This document shows positions 16,528 to 26,746 of a stretch of DNA of 64,000 nucleotides, piece by piece. The notes under the pieces were generated by a model. It did not search any database and was not told the origin of the DNA. It saw only the letters and a list, made by a program, of their open reading frames with translations. The translations under genes and the position numbers were made by a program. How positions within the stretch are numbered: the first letter of the stretch is position 1; every line of letters starts with the position of its first letter. The stretch is from an uncultured Dorea sp. Lineage in GTDB: Bacteria; Bacillota; Clostridia; Lachnospirales; Lachnospiraceae. The DNA is taken from assembly GCA_910584615.1 (NCBI GenBank), contig CAJUAM010000001.1, forward strand, positions 92,789 through 156,788, read 5' to 3'.

Positions 16528-17418
16528 ATGGCGATTTTTACAGGAGCCGGAGTGGCGATTGTCACACCATTTAATAAGGATGAAAGTATTAATTATGATA
16601 GACTGGATGAGCTGATCGATTATCATTGCAGCCATGGTACTGACAGTATCATTATCTGCGGAACTACCGGAGAATCGGCAACTATGACGGAAGCGGAGCA
16701 CATTGAGTGTGTGAAGTTTACGATCGACAGGGTGAAGGGGAGGATTCCGGTTGTTGCAGGAACAGGTTCGAATTGTACGAAGACGGCGATCGAGATGTCG
16801 AAGGAAGCGGCGGATTATGGCGCGGACGGTCTTTTGATTGTCACACCTTACTATAACAAGGCAACACAGAGCGGTCTGATCGCGCATTATACTGCAGTTG
16901 CGAAGGAGGCAAAAGCGCCGGTCATTATGTACAGCGTTGCCAGCAGGACAGGATGCAATATCGAGCCGGCGACAGCTGCCGCCCTTGTGCGGGATGTTGA
17001 CAATATTGTAGGAATAAAGGAAGCTTCGGGAAATATTTCCCAGGTTGCGAAGATTATGGAACTGACAGATGGGAAGGTGGATCTGTATTCTGGCAATGAT
17101 GACCAGATCGTACCTCTTCTTTCATTAGGGGCAAAAGGCGTGATATCTGTATTATCAAATGTAGCTCCGAAGGAGACTCATGATATCTGTGAAAAGTTCT
17201 TTCAGGGGGATATTGCAGGGAGCCGCAAGCTGCAGCTTCGTGCACTGCCGCTGGTTGAGCAACTGTTCTGTGAGGTGAATCCGATTCCGGTTAAGCGCGC
17301 GGTGACGCTTATGGGAATGGACTGCGGACCGCTTCGTATGCCGCTGACTCAGATTACAGCGGAACATGAGAATGCGCTTAAGAAAGCAATGAGGGATTTT
17401 GGTATTCCGATGGCATAA
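16528..17418 (+). CDS. dapA: 4-hydroxy-tetrahydrodipicolinate synthase
   Basis: 296 residues. Condenses pyruvate with aspartate semialdehyde in the first step of the lysine/diaminopimelate branch. It opens AIFTGAGVAIVTPF and has GTTGESATM (substrate loop), the Tyr of MYSVASRTG, and the Schiff-base Lys in VGIKEASGN (about 160). Two adjacent ATGs exist (16525 and 16528); 16528 is 6 bases from AGGAGG and matches the family start. dapB follows, but a strong terminator sits between the two genes. Confidence 0.97.
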   Translation: MAIFTGAGVAIVTPFNKDESINYDRLDELIDYHCSHGTDSIIICGTTGESATMTEAEHIECVKFTIDRVKGRIPVVAGTGSNCTKTAIEMSKEAADYGADGLLIVTPYYNKATQSGLIAHYTAVAKEAKAPVIMYSVASRTGCNIEPATAAALVRDVDNIVGIKEASGNISQVAKIMELTDGKVDLYSGNDDQIVPLLSLGAKGVISVLSNVAPKETHDICEKFFQGDIAGSRKLQLRALPLVEQLFCEVNPIPVKRAVTLMGMDCGPLRMPLTQITAEHENALKKAMRDFGIPMA

Positions 17419-17432
17419 TGAAGTAAAGTATG

Positions 17433-17487
17433 AAAAGGATATCATGGCCTGTGAAAAAGGGTATATGATATCCTTTTGTTTTTTTCG
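17433..17487 (+). terminator. strong terminator between dapA and dapB
   Basis: Perfect 13-bp arms AAAAGGATATCAT (17433-17445) and ATGATATCCTTTT (17465-17477), followed by GTTTTTTTT. It lies only 52 bases before dapB, so dapB needs read-through or a promoter within or after the hairpin. Confidence 0.92.
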
Positions 17488-17538
17488 AGGGGAAGAAACG
17501 GTAATAATGGGATCAAGAGGATAAAGGAGGATATTATT

Positions 17539-18297
17539 ATGGTACGTGCGATTATGCATGGATGTAACGGCAGGATGGGGCGTGTGATCACCGGCCTTAT
17601 CAAAGAGGATGAAGCGATCGAGATCGTGGCAGGTGTGGATACTTTCACAGGGATTGCCAATGAATATCCGGTGTTTGAAAACATCGGTGAATGTGATGTA
17701 AAGGCAGATGTTGTTATTGATTTTTCGAATGCGGGTGCAGCAGATGCGCTGCTTGATTACTGTGTGGCAAAGAAGCTTCCGGTAGTACTTTGTTCTACCG
17801 GACTTTCTGAGGAGCAGCTTAAAAAAGTTGAGGACAGCGCTAAAGAGACAGCAGTACTTAAGTCAGCTAATATGTCAATGGGGATCAACCTGCTCTTAAA
17901 GCTTTTAAAAGATGCGGCAAAGGTTCTGTCCCCTGCCGGGTATGATATTGAGATCATAGAAAAGCACCATAATCAAAAGCTTGATGCTCCAAGCGGCACA
18001 GCCATTGCTCTGGCGGATTCTATCAACGAAGCAATGGACGGCGCTTATGAATATGTCTATGACAGGAGTAAAGAACGGAAAAAACGTGACGCAAAAGAGA
18101 TGGGGATCTTAGCGGTACGGGGAGGCACTATAGTTGGGGAACATGAAGTGCTCTTTGCAGGTATGGATGAGGTGATCGAATTTAAGCATACTGCTTTTTC
18201 CAGAGGTGTATTCGGAAAAGGAGCTGTAGAAGCTGCCAAATATCTGTCCGGGAAGCCTGCCGGCCGCTACGATATGTCCGATGTGATTCAGTTTTAG
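17539..18297 (+). CDS. dapB: 4-hydroxy-tetrahydrodipicolinate reductase
   Basis: 252 residues. Reduces the DapA product with NAD(P)H in the diaminopimelate and lysine pathway. The nucleotide-binding motif is HGCNGRMGRV (about 7-16), CSTG follows at about 80, and the catalytic segment is IEIIEKHHNQKLDAPSGTA (about 135-153). AAAGGAGG precedes the ATG at 17539; the longer frame from 17476 runs through the terminator stem and is rejected. Confidence 0.97.
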   Translation: MVRAIMHGCNGRMGRVITGLIKEDEAIEIVAGVDTFTGIANEYPVFENIGECDVKADVVIDFSNAGAADALLDYCVAKKLPVVLCSTGLSEEQLKKVEDSAKETAVLKSANMSMGINLLLKLLKDAAKVLSPAGYDIEIIEKHHNQKLDAPSGTAIALADSINEAMDGAYEYVYDRSKERKKRDAKEMGILAVRGGTIVGEHEVLFAGMDEVIEFKHTAFSRGVFGKGAVEAAKYLSGKPAGRYDMSDVIQF

Positions 18298-18383
18298 GGA
18301 GGTAGGACGGCAAATGAAAATACGCAGTATGAACTGTCGATTTTTGTTTGTTGATACCAGACATAACAAGAGAGGAAAATCTT

Positions 18384-20336
18384 ATGAAAGATTTAGAGGC
18401 ACGTTATTTAGAAAGGCTTTCGGAACTGTATCCGACCATTGCCAAAGCTTCTACTGAGATCATCAATCTGCAGTCGATCTTGAACCTGCCGAAGGGAACG
18501 GAGCATTTTATCACGGATGTCCATGGAGAATATGAAGCGTTTTCCCATGTGCTGAAAAATGGTTCGGGCGCAGTACGGCGCAAGATTGATGAAGTGTTTG
18601 GCAATACGCTGACTAATAAGGATAAACAGACCCTTGCCACGCTGATCTACTATCCGAAAGAGAAGATGGCACGGATCAAGAAGACGGAAGACAATATGGA
18701 GGACTGGTACAAGATTACTCTGTACCGCCTGATTGAGGTATGTAAATGTACGGCAAGCAAATATACCCGTTCAAAGGTACGCAAATCCCTGCCGCCGGAA
18801 TTTGCCTACGTGATTGAGGAGCTGATCACAGAGAAGGCGGAAGTTTCTGATAAAGAATCTTATTATAATTCTATCATCAGCACGATTATTGAGATCAGAC
18901 GGGCGGAGGAATTCATCATTGCTCTCAGCGAGCTTATCCAGAGACTGACAGTAGATCATCTGCATATTGTGGGGGATATTTTTGACAGAGGACCGGGACC
19001 GCATATTATCATGGACAGTTTGAGGAAGTACCATTCTGTGGATATACAATGGGGAAATCATGATGTGTTATGGATGGGCGCGGCAGCAGGTCAGAGAGGC
19101 TGTATTGCCAATGTGATCCGGATCTGCGCAAGATACGGGAACTTAGATATTCTGGAAGATGGCTATGGGATCAATCTTCTCCCTCTTGCATCGTTTTCAA
19201 TGAATACATACAGGGAAGACCCTTGCGAGTGTTTTCAGTTAAAGGGCAAACCTGACTATGGTGACAGTGAGATGCTTCTTGATATTAAGATGCATAAGGC
19301 TATGTCTGTGATTCAGTTTAAAGTGGAAGGCCAGATCATACAGGCGAATCCGGAATTTTGTATGGATGAGCGGAATTTTCTTCATCATATTGATTATGAG
19401 AAGGGAACGATAGAGATTGACGGCGCGATCTACAAACTCAAAGATGCGAATTTCCCGACAGTGGATCCTAAAGATCCATACAAACTTACCGAAGAGGAAG
19501 AGGATATCATGAACCGTCTTGAAAAGGCATTCCAAAATTGCGGCAAGCTGCAGGAGCATATGCGTTTTTTGCTGAATAAAGGCGGACTTTATAAGGTGCA
19601 TAACGGGAATCTTCTCTATCACGGCTGTGTGCCGCTCAATGGGGACGGCAGCTTTAAGGAAGTCAGTCTTTTTGGAAGGGCTTATAAAGGACAGGCGTTG
19701 TATGAAGTGCTGGAGAGTTATGTGAGAAAGGGTTTTTATGCTCTGGATGAAAAGGAGCGGGAACGGGGCAGGGATATCATGTGGTATATATGGCTTAATG
19801 AAAATTCTCCGTTGTTCGGTAAAAATAAGATGGCGACTTTTGAACGGTATTTTTTATCGGAAAAGGAGCTTCATAAAGAGAAGAAAAATCCTTACTATGA
19901 ACTTTTAGAGGATGAAGATACGGTAAATAATATAATGAAAGAATTTGATCTTGACCCGGAAGATTCTCATATCATTAACGGGCATGTACCGGTTAAGACA
20001 AAAAAAGGTGAAAGTCCGGTAAAGTGTAACGGAAAGGTACTTGTTATTGACGGCGGTTTTTCGAGGGCTTATCAGAAAGAAACGGGAATTGCGGGATATA
20101 CATTGATCTATAATTCCCATGGTATCATACTTGCTGCGCATGAGCCTTTTGAGTCTACCGAGGCGGCCATAGAAAAAGAGAATGATATCCATTCTAAAAG
20201 TGTGACGGTAAAGCGTATGATAGAGCGTAAACTGGTGGGTGATACGGATATCGGAAAAGAGCTTAAAGAGCAGATCAAGGATCTGGAGCGCCTTCTGGCT
20301 TCCTATCGCAATGGCGGGATCGCGGAAAAAGTATAA
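18384..20336 (+). CDS. fbp: fructose-1,6-bisphosphatase, class III
   Basis: 650 residues, the normal length for the Firmicutes-type enzyme, unrelated to class I FBPase. It makes fructose 6-phosphate in gluconeogenesis. The metallophosphatase motifs are DVHGEYEAF (about 48), DIFDRGPGPH (about 203) and GNHDVLWMGAAAG (about 230), with GHVPVKTKKGESP near the C-terminus. The start at 18384 (MKDLEARYLERL) has AGAGGA upstream and matches homologues better than 18348. Single gene, no operon partner. Confidence 0.96.
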   Translation: MKDLEARYLERLSELYPTIAKASTEIINLQSILNLPKGTEHFITDVHGEYEAFSHVLKNGSGAVRRKIDEVFGNTLTNKDKQTLATLIYYPKEKMARIKKTEDNMEDWYKITLYRLIEVCKCTASKYTRSKVRKSLPPEFAYVIEELITEKAEVSDKESYYNSIISTIIEIRRAEEFIIALSELIQRLTVDHLHIVGDIFDRGPGPHIIMDSLRKYHSVDIQWGNHDVLWMGAAAGQRGCIANVIRICARYGNLDILEDGYGINLLPLASFSMNTYREDPCECFQLKGKPDYGDSEMLLDIKMHKAMSVIQFKVEGQIIQANPEFCMDERNFLHHIDYEKGTIEIDGAIYKLKDANFPTVDPKDPYKLTEEEEDIMNRLEKAFQNCGKLQEHMRFLLNKGGLYKVHNGNLLYHGCVPLNGDGSFKEVSLFGRAYKGQALYEVLESYVRKGFYALDEKERERGRDIMWYIWLNENSPLFGKNKMATFERYFLSEKELHKEKKNPYYELLEDEDTVNNIMKEFDLDPEDSHIINGHVPVKTKKGESPVKCNGKVLVIDGGFSRAYQKETGIAGYTLIYNSHGIILAAHEPFESTEAAIEKENDIHSKSVTVKRMIERKLVGDTDIGKELKEQIKDLERLLASYRNGGIAEKV

Positions 20337-20454
20337 CTGTAAAAAACTCCCAATCATACAAGAGTATATATTTTTTGGATTTGTAAATATTACTAGCAAC
20401 AAGTATTACTTGATTAACAGATAAATATACATGAATATGAAAGGGAGAGTAACT

Positions 20455-20793
20455 ATGAAGCAGTTAAAGAGAGTATTTCTTGCACTTCTTTGTGTAGGAA
20501 CGATCATGGGTACCGCAGCCTGCGGAAGCAATAATAATGCGGATGACAACGGAGCAACACAGGATGGCACGGCAAATGGAACGGCAGATGATGCTGCGGA
20601 TACCAATGGAACAAACGACACTGATAACACCAACGACGCAACTAATGGAAATGATAACAGAGACGGTGAAGGAGTCATGGACGAGATCGGCGATGATGTA
20701 AAAGACGGCGCGGACGAGATCGGTGACGATATTAAGGACGGCGTAGACGACAACAATAATAATGACCGCAACGCAGAAGATAATAATCAGTAA
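20455..20793 (+). CDS. small Asp/Asn-rich lipoprotein
   Basis: 112 residues. Start at 20455 with AGGGAG upstream. The signal peptide ends in a lipobox (GTAAC, Cys about 24), so the protein is anchored to the outer face of the membrane. The mature part is almost wholly low complexity (Asp, Asn, Gly, Thr) and ends with a repeated EIGDDVKDGADEIGDDIKDG unit. The repeats suggest a flexible acidic spacer; no enzyme domain is seen and no function is assigned. Confidence 0.75.
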   Translation: MKQLKRVFLALLCVGTIMGTAACGSNNNADDNGATQDGTANGTADDAADTNGTNDTDNTNDATNGNDNRDGEGVMDEIGDDVKDGADEIGDDIKDGVDDNNNNDRNAEDNNQ

Positions 20794-20825
20794 GTGAGAA
20801 GAAAAAAGAAGGGCAGGGCATTCCG

Positions 20826-20847
20826 AGACAGGAATTCCCTGTCTTTT
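20826..20847 (+). terminator. terminator after the small lipoprotein gene
   Basis: AGACAGG and CCTGTCT arms with a 5-base loop, followed by TTT, 33 bases after the stop. Confidence 0.65.
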
Positions 20848-20916
20848 GCCTGTTTCAAAAAAATGTGGTATAATTGAAAAATTCAATAAGTGAAGAGTGC
20901 GATTGGAGGAAATGTT

Positions 20917-21687
20917 ATGAGATTCAGACCGTGTATTGATATCCATAATGGGAAAGTAAAGCAGATTGTGGGAGGGAGTCTTAAAGATGAAGGGGATCAG
21001 GCGGAAGAAAACTTTTCATCTGTACATAACGCGGATTATTTTGCTGGTATGTATAAAAGAAACGGACTTTGCGGCGGTCATGTGATTCTTTTGAATCCTC
21101 CGTCTTCGGAATATTATGAAGCAACCATACGCCAGGCGGAGGCGGCGCTTTTAGAATACCCTCTCGGACTTCAGATCGGCGGCGGAATCCATGCAAACAA
21201 TGCGGAAGATTTCCTTGAAATGGGGGCGAGTCATGTCATCGTAACCTCATATGTGTTTAAAGATGGGCGGATACGATGGGAGAATCTTGAACTTTTACGG
21301 AGGGCAGTGGGGCGAGAGCACATTGTCATAGATTTAAGCTGCCGAAAAAAAGAGGGAGAATATTTTATCGTGACAGACCGCTGGCAGAAGTTTACAGAAG
21401 TAAAGCTTTCGATCCAGGTGCTGGAAAAGATCGCGGCATACTGTGATGAATTTCTTGTTCATGGTGTAGATGTGGAAGGAAAGTCATGCGGTGTGGACGA
21501 AAGTCTGGCAGAGCTTCTTGGAAGCTATAAAGGAGTGCCGGTGACTTACGCAGGGGGGATCGGCAGTGTTGAAGATTTGAAAAGATTCCGGGAAATAACC
21601 GGTGGAAGGATTGATTTTACTATCGGGAGCGCATTAGATATCTTTGGCGGGAAGATTCCCTTTGATGTGGTAAAAAATTACGCGTGA
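20917..21687 (+). CDS. hisA: phosphoribosylformimino-5-aminoimidazole carboxamide ribotide isomerase, eukaryotic type
   Basis: 256 residues, a TIM-barrel isomerase of histidine biosynthesis. It opens RFRPCIDIHNGKVKQIVGG and has LQIGGGIHANNA, DLSCRK, LVHGVDVEGK and VTYAGGIGSVEDL. These are the patterns of the fungal and plant HIS6/HISN3 branch rather than the standard bacterial HisA (where the catalytic segments read DLDGA and TDI..DGT). No other his gene is near; it stands before secA. AGGAGG-like GGAGGAAA precedes the start. The family call is good, the branch assignment is from memory of the motifs. Confidence 0.82.
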   Translation: MRFRPCIDIHNGKVKQIVGGSLKDEGDQAEENFSSVHNADYFAGMYKRNGLCGGHVILLNPPSSEYYEATIRQAEAALLEYPLGLQIGGGIHANNAEDFLEMGASHVIVTSYVFKDGRIRWENLELLRRAVGREHIVIDLSCRKKEGEYFIVTDRWQKFTEVKLSIQVLEKIAAYCDEFLVHGVDVEGKSCGVDESLAELLGSYKGVPVTYAGGIGSVEDLKRFREITGGRIDFTIGSALDIFGGKIPFDVVKNYA

Positions 21688-21720
21688 TTGTTTAATTTGT
21701 GTGAACACTTTATAAACTGG

Positions 21721-21749
21721 TTGAATTGCGGTGGGGTTAGTGCTACAAT
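21721..21749 (+). promoter_or_regulatory. secA promoter
   Basis: TTGAAT at 21721-21726, 17-base spacer, TACAAT at 21744-21749, 39 bases before the secA start. Confidence 0.6.
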
Positions 21750-21788
21750 GTAGGTTAGCAAATTTTACGGACAAGGAGTTTTTTCGAT

Positions 21789-24353
21789 ATGGGTTTATTG
21801 CAGAAAATATTCGGAACGCATAGTGAGAATGAGTTAAAGCGCATATATCCGATTGTGGATGCGATTGAGGCGTTAGAGCCGCAGATGCACAAGCTTACAG
21901 ATGGAGAGCTGAAAAGTAAGACGAAAGAATTTAAAGAAAGACTTGCGCAGGGTGAGACGTTAGATGATATTCTGCCGGAGGCATTTGCCGCTGTGAGAGA
22001 AGCAGCCGTCCGCACGCTTGGCATGAAGCATTATCGAGTGCAGCTGATCGGCGGGATCATTCTTCATCAGGGGCGTATTGCGGAGATGAAGACAGGTGAA
22101 GGAAAAACTCTTGTGTCAACGTTGCCGGCCTATCTGAATGCGCTGACAGGAGAAGGTGTCAATATTGTCACTGTCAATGACTATCTGGCAAAGCGTGATG
22201 CGGAGTGGATGGGACAGGTACATGAATTTCTCGGACTGACGGTAGGCTGTGTGCTTAACAGCATGGATAATGATGAGCGGCGCAGGCAGTATAATTGTGA
22301 TATCACTTATGTTACGAATAATGAACTGGGATTTGATTATCTGAGAGATAATATGGTCATTTATAAAGAGCAGCTTGTCCAGAGAGGTCTTAAGTATGCC
22401 ATTATAGATGAGGTAGACTCAGTATTGATCGATGAAGCGAGAACCCCTCTCATTATATCGGGACAGAGCGGAAAATCCACGAAACTTTATGAGGCATGCG
22501 ATATTCTTGCGCGCCAGCTTGAGAGAGGTGAGGCGAGCGGGGAATTTTCCAAGATGAATGCCATTATGGGCGAGGATATTGAGGAGACCGGAGATTTTAT
22601 CGTTAATGAGAAAGAAAAGAATGTCAATCTGACAGAAGACGGTGTAAAGAAGGTTGAAAAGTTCTTCCATCTGGAAAACCTTGCGGATGCGGATAACCTT
22701 GAGATACAGCACAACATCATTCTGGCTCTGCGTGCCCACAACCTGATGTTTAAGGATCAGGACTACGTGGTGAAAGATGAGGAAGTTTTGATCGTTGATG
22801 AATTTACCGGCCGTATCATGCCGGGACGCCGTTATTCCGATGGTCTTCATCAGGCGATCGAAGCGAAGGAGCATGTGAAGGTCAGAAGGGAAAGTAAGAC
22901 TCTGGCGACGATCACTTTCCAGAATCTGTTTAACAAGTTTAATAAAAAAGCGGGTATGACGGGTACAGCACTTACAGAAGAAAAAGAGTTCCGCGAGATT
23001 TACGGAATGGATGTTATAGAGATTCCGACGAACGTTCCGGTTATCCGTCAAGATTTAAATGATGCAGTATATAAGACTCAGAAGGAAAAATTCAAGGCGG
23101 TATGTGATGAGATTGAAACTGCGCACGCAAAGCATCAGCCTGTCTTAGTAGGTACGATCACGATTGAGACATCGGAGCTTTTGAGTGGGATGTTAAAGCG
23201 CAGAGGAATCAAGCATAATGTGCTGAATGCCAAGTATCATGAGATGGAGGCAGAGATTGTCGCGCAGGCAGGTGTACACGATGCGGTTACTATCGCTACG
23301 AATATGGCTGGGCGTGGTACGGATATTAAACTGGATGATGAGGCGAGAAAAGCAGGAGGGCTTAAGATCATTGGTACGGAACGTCACGAATCCAGACGTA
23401 TCGACAATCAGCTCAGAGGCCGTTCCGGACGACAGGGTGATCCGGGTGAATCGAGATTCTATATTTCTCTTGAAGATGATCTTATGCGTCTGTTCGGATC
23501 GGAACGTCTGATGAATATTTTTACTGCCCTCGGTGTTGAAGAAGGAGAGCAGATTGAGCATAAGATGCTTTCTAGTGCTATAGAGAAGGCGCAGGAGAAG
23601 ATCGAGAGCAACAACTTTGGAATCCGTAAGAACCTGTTGGAATATGATCAGGTAATGAATGAGCAGAGAGAGATTATCTATGAAGAGAGAAGAAGGGTTC
23701 TTGACGGTGAGAACATGCGGGATTCCATCTTCCATATGATCAATGATTATCTGGAGAATACGGTCGATCGGATGATCCCGTCAGATCTGGATTATGAGGA
23801 CTGGAACTTAAAAGAGCTCTCACGGGCAATCCGGGCTACGATCCCGATGGAGGCGGTTACGGAAGAAGACGTCAAAGGTATGAGTCAGAAGCAGCTTAAG
23901 CATATGCTTAAGGAACGTTCCGCAAAGGCTTATGAGATGAAAGAGGCAGAGTTCCCGGAAGCAGAGCATTTGCGGGAGATTGAGAGAGTTGTTCTTCTGA
24001 AAGTCATTGATGCGAAATGGATGGATCATATTGATGATATGGATCAGCTCAGACAGGGAATCGGTCTTCAGGCATACGGACATAGGGATCCGAAGGTTGA
24101 GTATAAGATGATCGGTTATGACATGTTCGGCGAGATGACCAATTCCATTACTGAGGACACGGTGCGGACTCTGTTCCATGTAAAGATCGAGCAGAAGGTT
24201 GAAAGAGAACAGGTTGCAAAGGTAACTGGAACCAATAAAGATGAGAGTGCTACCCGCGCTCCCAAAAAACGTGCGGATAAAAAAGTATATCCGAATGATC
24301 CGTGTCCATGCGGAAGCGGCAAAAAATATAAGCAGTGCTGCGGACGGAAGTAG
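21789..24353 (+). CDS. secA: protein translocase motor SecA
   Basis: 854 residues. ATPase that pushes unfolded preproteins through SecYEG. Walker [11 protein letters not shown] (about 100-109), Walker B region [13 protein letters not shown] (about 205), the preprotein cross-linking domain, [11 protein letters not shown] and [13 protein letters not shown] of the second RecA fold, and a C-terminal zinc-binding tail [15 protein letters not shown]. Housekeeping SecA1 type. Its stop is 39 bases before prfB, so secA-prfB-hom are probably one transcript. Confidence 0.98.
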   Translation: MGLLQKIFGTHSENELKRIYPIVDAIEALEPQMHKLTDGELKSKTKEFKERLAQGETLDDILPEAFAAVREAAVRTLGMKHYRVQLIGGIILHQGRIAEMKTGEGKTLVSTLPAYLNALTGEGVNIVTVNDYLAKRDAEWMGQVHEFLGLTVGCVLNSMDNDERRRQYNCDITYVTNNELGFDYLRDNMVIYKEQLVQRGLKYAIIDEVDSVLIDEARTPLIISGQSGKSTKLYEACDILARQLERGEASGEFSKMNAIMGEDIEETGDFIVNEKEKNVNLTEDGVKKVEKFFHLENLADADNLEIQHNIILALRAHNLMFKDQDYVVKDEEVLIVDEFTGRIMPGRRYSDGLHQAIEAKEHVKVRRESKTLATITFQNLFNKFNKKAGMTGTALTEEKEFREIYGMDVIEIPTNVPVIRQDLNDAVYKTQKEKFKAVCDEIETAHAKHQPVLVGTITIETSELLSGMLKRRGIKHNVLNAKYHEMEAEIVAQAGVHDAVTIATNMAGRGTDIKLDDEARKAGGLKIIGTERHESRRIDNQLRGRSGRQGDPGESRFYISLEDDLMRLFGSERLMNIFTALGVEEGEQIEHKMLSSAIEKAQEKIESNNFGIRKNLLEYDQVMNEQREIIYEERRRVLDGENMRDSIFHMINDYLENTVDRMIPSDLDYEDWNLKELSRAIRATIPMEAVTEEDVKGMSQKQLKHMLKERSAKAYEMKEAEFPEAEHLREIERVVLLKVIDAKWMDHIDDMDQLRQGIGLQAYGHRDPKVEYKMIGYDMFGEMTNSITEDTVRTLFHVKIEQKVEREQVAKVTGTNKDESATRAPKKRADKKVYPNDPCPCGSGKKYKQCCGRK

Positions 24354-24392
24354 GGCATAGAATATATATAATAATCTGAAAGAGGTGATAAA

Positions 24393-25518
24393 GTGGTTGA
24401 ATTAGATCAATATAAAACATTGATGAATGCTTATGAAGAACCTCTTGCCGAGATGAGGGATTCACTTTGACACTGCCGGCAAGGAAAATAGGATTGAGGA
24501 GCTTTCACGAAAGATAGAAGAGCAGGGCTTTTGGGATAATCCGGAAGAATCCCAGAAGACTATGAAAGAACTTAAAGACATCCAAGAGCTTGTGAAAAAG
24601 ATACATGCCATGTATACAAGCTATGAGGATATCCTGCTTCTTATTGAAATGGGTTACGAGGAGGAGGATCCGTCTGTAGTTCAGGAGATCAGAGAAGAAA
24701 TCCAAAGATTTGAAGTCTGTTATGAGGAACTTAGGATTCAGACCCTTCTTTCCGGAGAATACGATCCTTGTAATGCAGTGATGACGATCCACGCCGGGGC
24801 AGGCGGCACCGAATCCTGTGACTGGGCAGGCATGCTGTACCGCATGTACAGCCGGTGGGCAGAGCAAAAAGGTTTCGCGATCACGGTTCTGGATTATCTG
24901 GACGGGGATATCACTGGGATTAAGACGGTTACTTTTGAAGTGAACGGTGAAAATGCATACGGATATCTGAAGTCAGAGAAGGGAGTGCACAGACTGGTTC
25001 GTATTTCTCCATTTAATGCGGCGGGAAAAAGACAGACATCTTTTGCGTCCTGCGATGTAGTTCCGGATATTGAAAGTGAGATTGATATCGAGATTGACGA
25101 TGATGATTTAAAGATTGATACTTATCGTGCCAGCGGTGCAGGGGGTCAGCATGTCAATAAGACATCTTCTGCGATCCGTATTACGCATCTTCCAACCGGA
25201 ATTGTGGTACAGTGCCAGAATGAACGTTCCCAGCACCACAACAAGGAAAAAGCGATGCAGATGCTGAAAGCAAAACTGCAGCTTTTGAAGGAACAGGAGC
25301 AGGCAGAGAAGGTATCGGATATCCGCGGAGAGGTAAAAGAGATAGGTTTCGGCAATCAGATACGGTCTTATGTTATGCAGCCTTACACACTTGTAAAAGA
25401 TCACAGGACGAACGAAGAGAACAGTAATGTGACTGCTGTGCTTGATGGGAACATTGACACATTCATCAATGCCTATCTGAAGGGAACTGCCAGACAGTCG
25501 GAGGGAGGAAAATTATGA
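24393..25518 (+). CDS. prfB: peptide chain release factor 2, with programmed +1 frameshift
   Basis: Terminates translation at UGA and UAA. Starts at a GTG (24393) after AGAGGTGA; 25 codons are read to CTT at 24465, then an in-frame TGA (24468-24470). Slipping one base forward on CTT-TGA-C gives the continuous frame from 24469 to 25518, total 374 residues, the normal RF2 length. The internal AGGGAT shortly before CTT serves as the stimulating Shine-Dalgarno-like element. The body has HAGAGGTESCDWAGM, the SPF tripeptide (RISPFNA) and the GGQ motif in SGAGGQHVNKT. The frameshift makes RF2 production self-regulating: low RF2 favours slippage. The hom start overlaps the stop (ATGA). Confidence 0.97.
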
Positions 25519-26735
25519 TAAATATAGCAGTGATGGGTTATGGAACAGTAGGTTCCGGTGTTGTGGAGGTCGTAAATACTAACGGACCGCGGATCAACCA
25601 GAGAATCGGCGAAGAGCTGAATATCAAATACGTGCTGGATCTGAGGGATTTTCCGGGAGATCCGGTGCAGGAAAAAATTGTCCATGACTTTGAAACGATT
25701 GTTAATGATAAGGATATTCAGATTGTTGTAGAGGTTATGGGGGGCATTGAGCCTGCTTATACATTTGTAAAGAGATGCCTTCAGGCTGGAAAGAGTGTAG
25801 CTACATCAAATAAAGCGCTGGTAGCGAAGCATGGGGCAGAGCTTTTGTCGATTGCGAAGGATAACAATATCAATTTCTTGTTTGAGGCAAGCGTAGGCGG
25901 GGGGATCCCGATCATCCGTCCTTTGAACTCCTCCCTGACTGCGGACGAGATTGAAGAGATTACCGGAATCTTGAACGGCACGACAAACTATATGCTGTCG
26001 AAGATGTTTTACGAGGGCGCTGATTATGATACGGTACTTAAAGAAGCACAGGCCAATGGTTATGCAGAGCGTAATCCGGAAGCCGATGTGGAAGGATACG
26101 ATGCATGCCGTAAGATTGCTATTTTGTCTTCGCTGATCTCAGGGCAGCAGGTAGATTTTGAGGATATCTACTGTGAGGGGATTACTGAGATCACGGTAGA
26201 GGATATGAAATATGCCAAAGCGATAGGGGCAACGATCAAACTTCTGGCCTCCAGCAAAAGAGTCGGCGACCGTCTTCATGCGATTGTCGCGCCATGTATG
26301 CTCTATCCGGATCATCCTCTGTATAATGTGAATGATGTGTTTAATGCTATTTTTGTACATGGAAATGTGTTAGGAGATGCGATGTTCTACGGCAGCGGCG
26401 CAGGGAAGCTTCCGACAGCCAGTGCAGTAGTGGCGGATGTGGTAGATGCCGCGAAGCATTTGAATCGAAATATCATGACGATGTGGAAGCAGGAAAAGCT
26501 TACGCTGGAAGATAAAGGAGATGCTAAGAGAAGATTTTTTATCCGTATGAAGGGTGATGCTGATAAAGAGCTTCCGAACCTTAAATATTCCTTTGGAGAT
26601 ATTGAAATCATTAAAATTCCGGGACTTAACGATGAATTTGGATTTACAACTCCTGTGATGATGGAGGGTGACTATGATACAAGAGCGAATCGGTATAAAG
26701 GTCAGATCCTGCATATGATTCGTATAGAAGGGTAA
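25515..26735 (+). CDS. hom: homoserine dehydrogenase
   Basis: 406 residues. Reduces aspartate semialdehyde to homoserine on the way to threonine and methionine. Rossmann motif VMGYGTVGSGVV (about 5-16), EVMGGIEPA, TSNKALVAKHG (catalytic Lys) and GGGIPIIRPL and NGTTNYMLSKM, all typical. The part after residue 340 is short and lacks a clear ACT domain, so feedback control by threonine may differ from the 430-residue enzymes. Starts inside the prfB stop (ATGA) and is followed by apgM and lysC. Confidence 0.96.
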   Translation: MINIAVMGYGTVGSGVVEVVNTNGPRINQRIGEELNIKYVLDLRDFPGDPVQEKIVHDFETIVNDKDIQIVVEVMGGIEPAYTFVKRCLQAGKSVATSNKALVAKHGAELLSIAKDNNINFLFEASVGGGIPIIRPLNSSLTADEIEEITGILNGTTNYMLSKMFYEGADYDTVLKEAQANGYAERNPEADVEGYDACRKIAILSSLISGQQVDFEDIYCEGITEITVEDMKYAKAIGATIKLLASSKRVGDRLHAIVAPCMLYPDHPLYNVNDVFNAIFVHGNVLGDAMFYGSGAGKLPTASAVVADVVDAAKHLNRNIMTMWKQEKLTLEDKGDAKRRFFIRMKGDADKELPNLKYSFGDIEIIKIPGLNDEFGFTTPVMMEGDYDTRANRYKGQILHMIRIEG

Positions 26736-26746
26736 GGAGAAGGAAG

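Noticed and set aside
24393..24561. In-frame stop in prfB seen as a disabling mutation
   Set aside because: It is the conserved CTT-TGA-C frameshift site of RF2, so the gene is intact.
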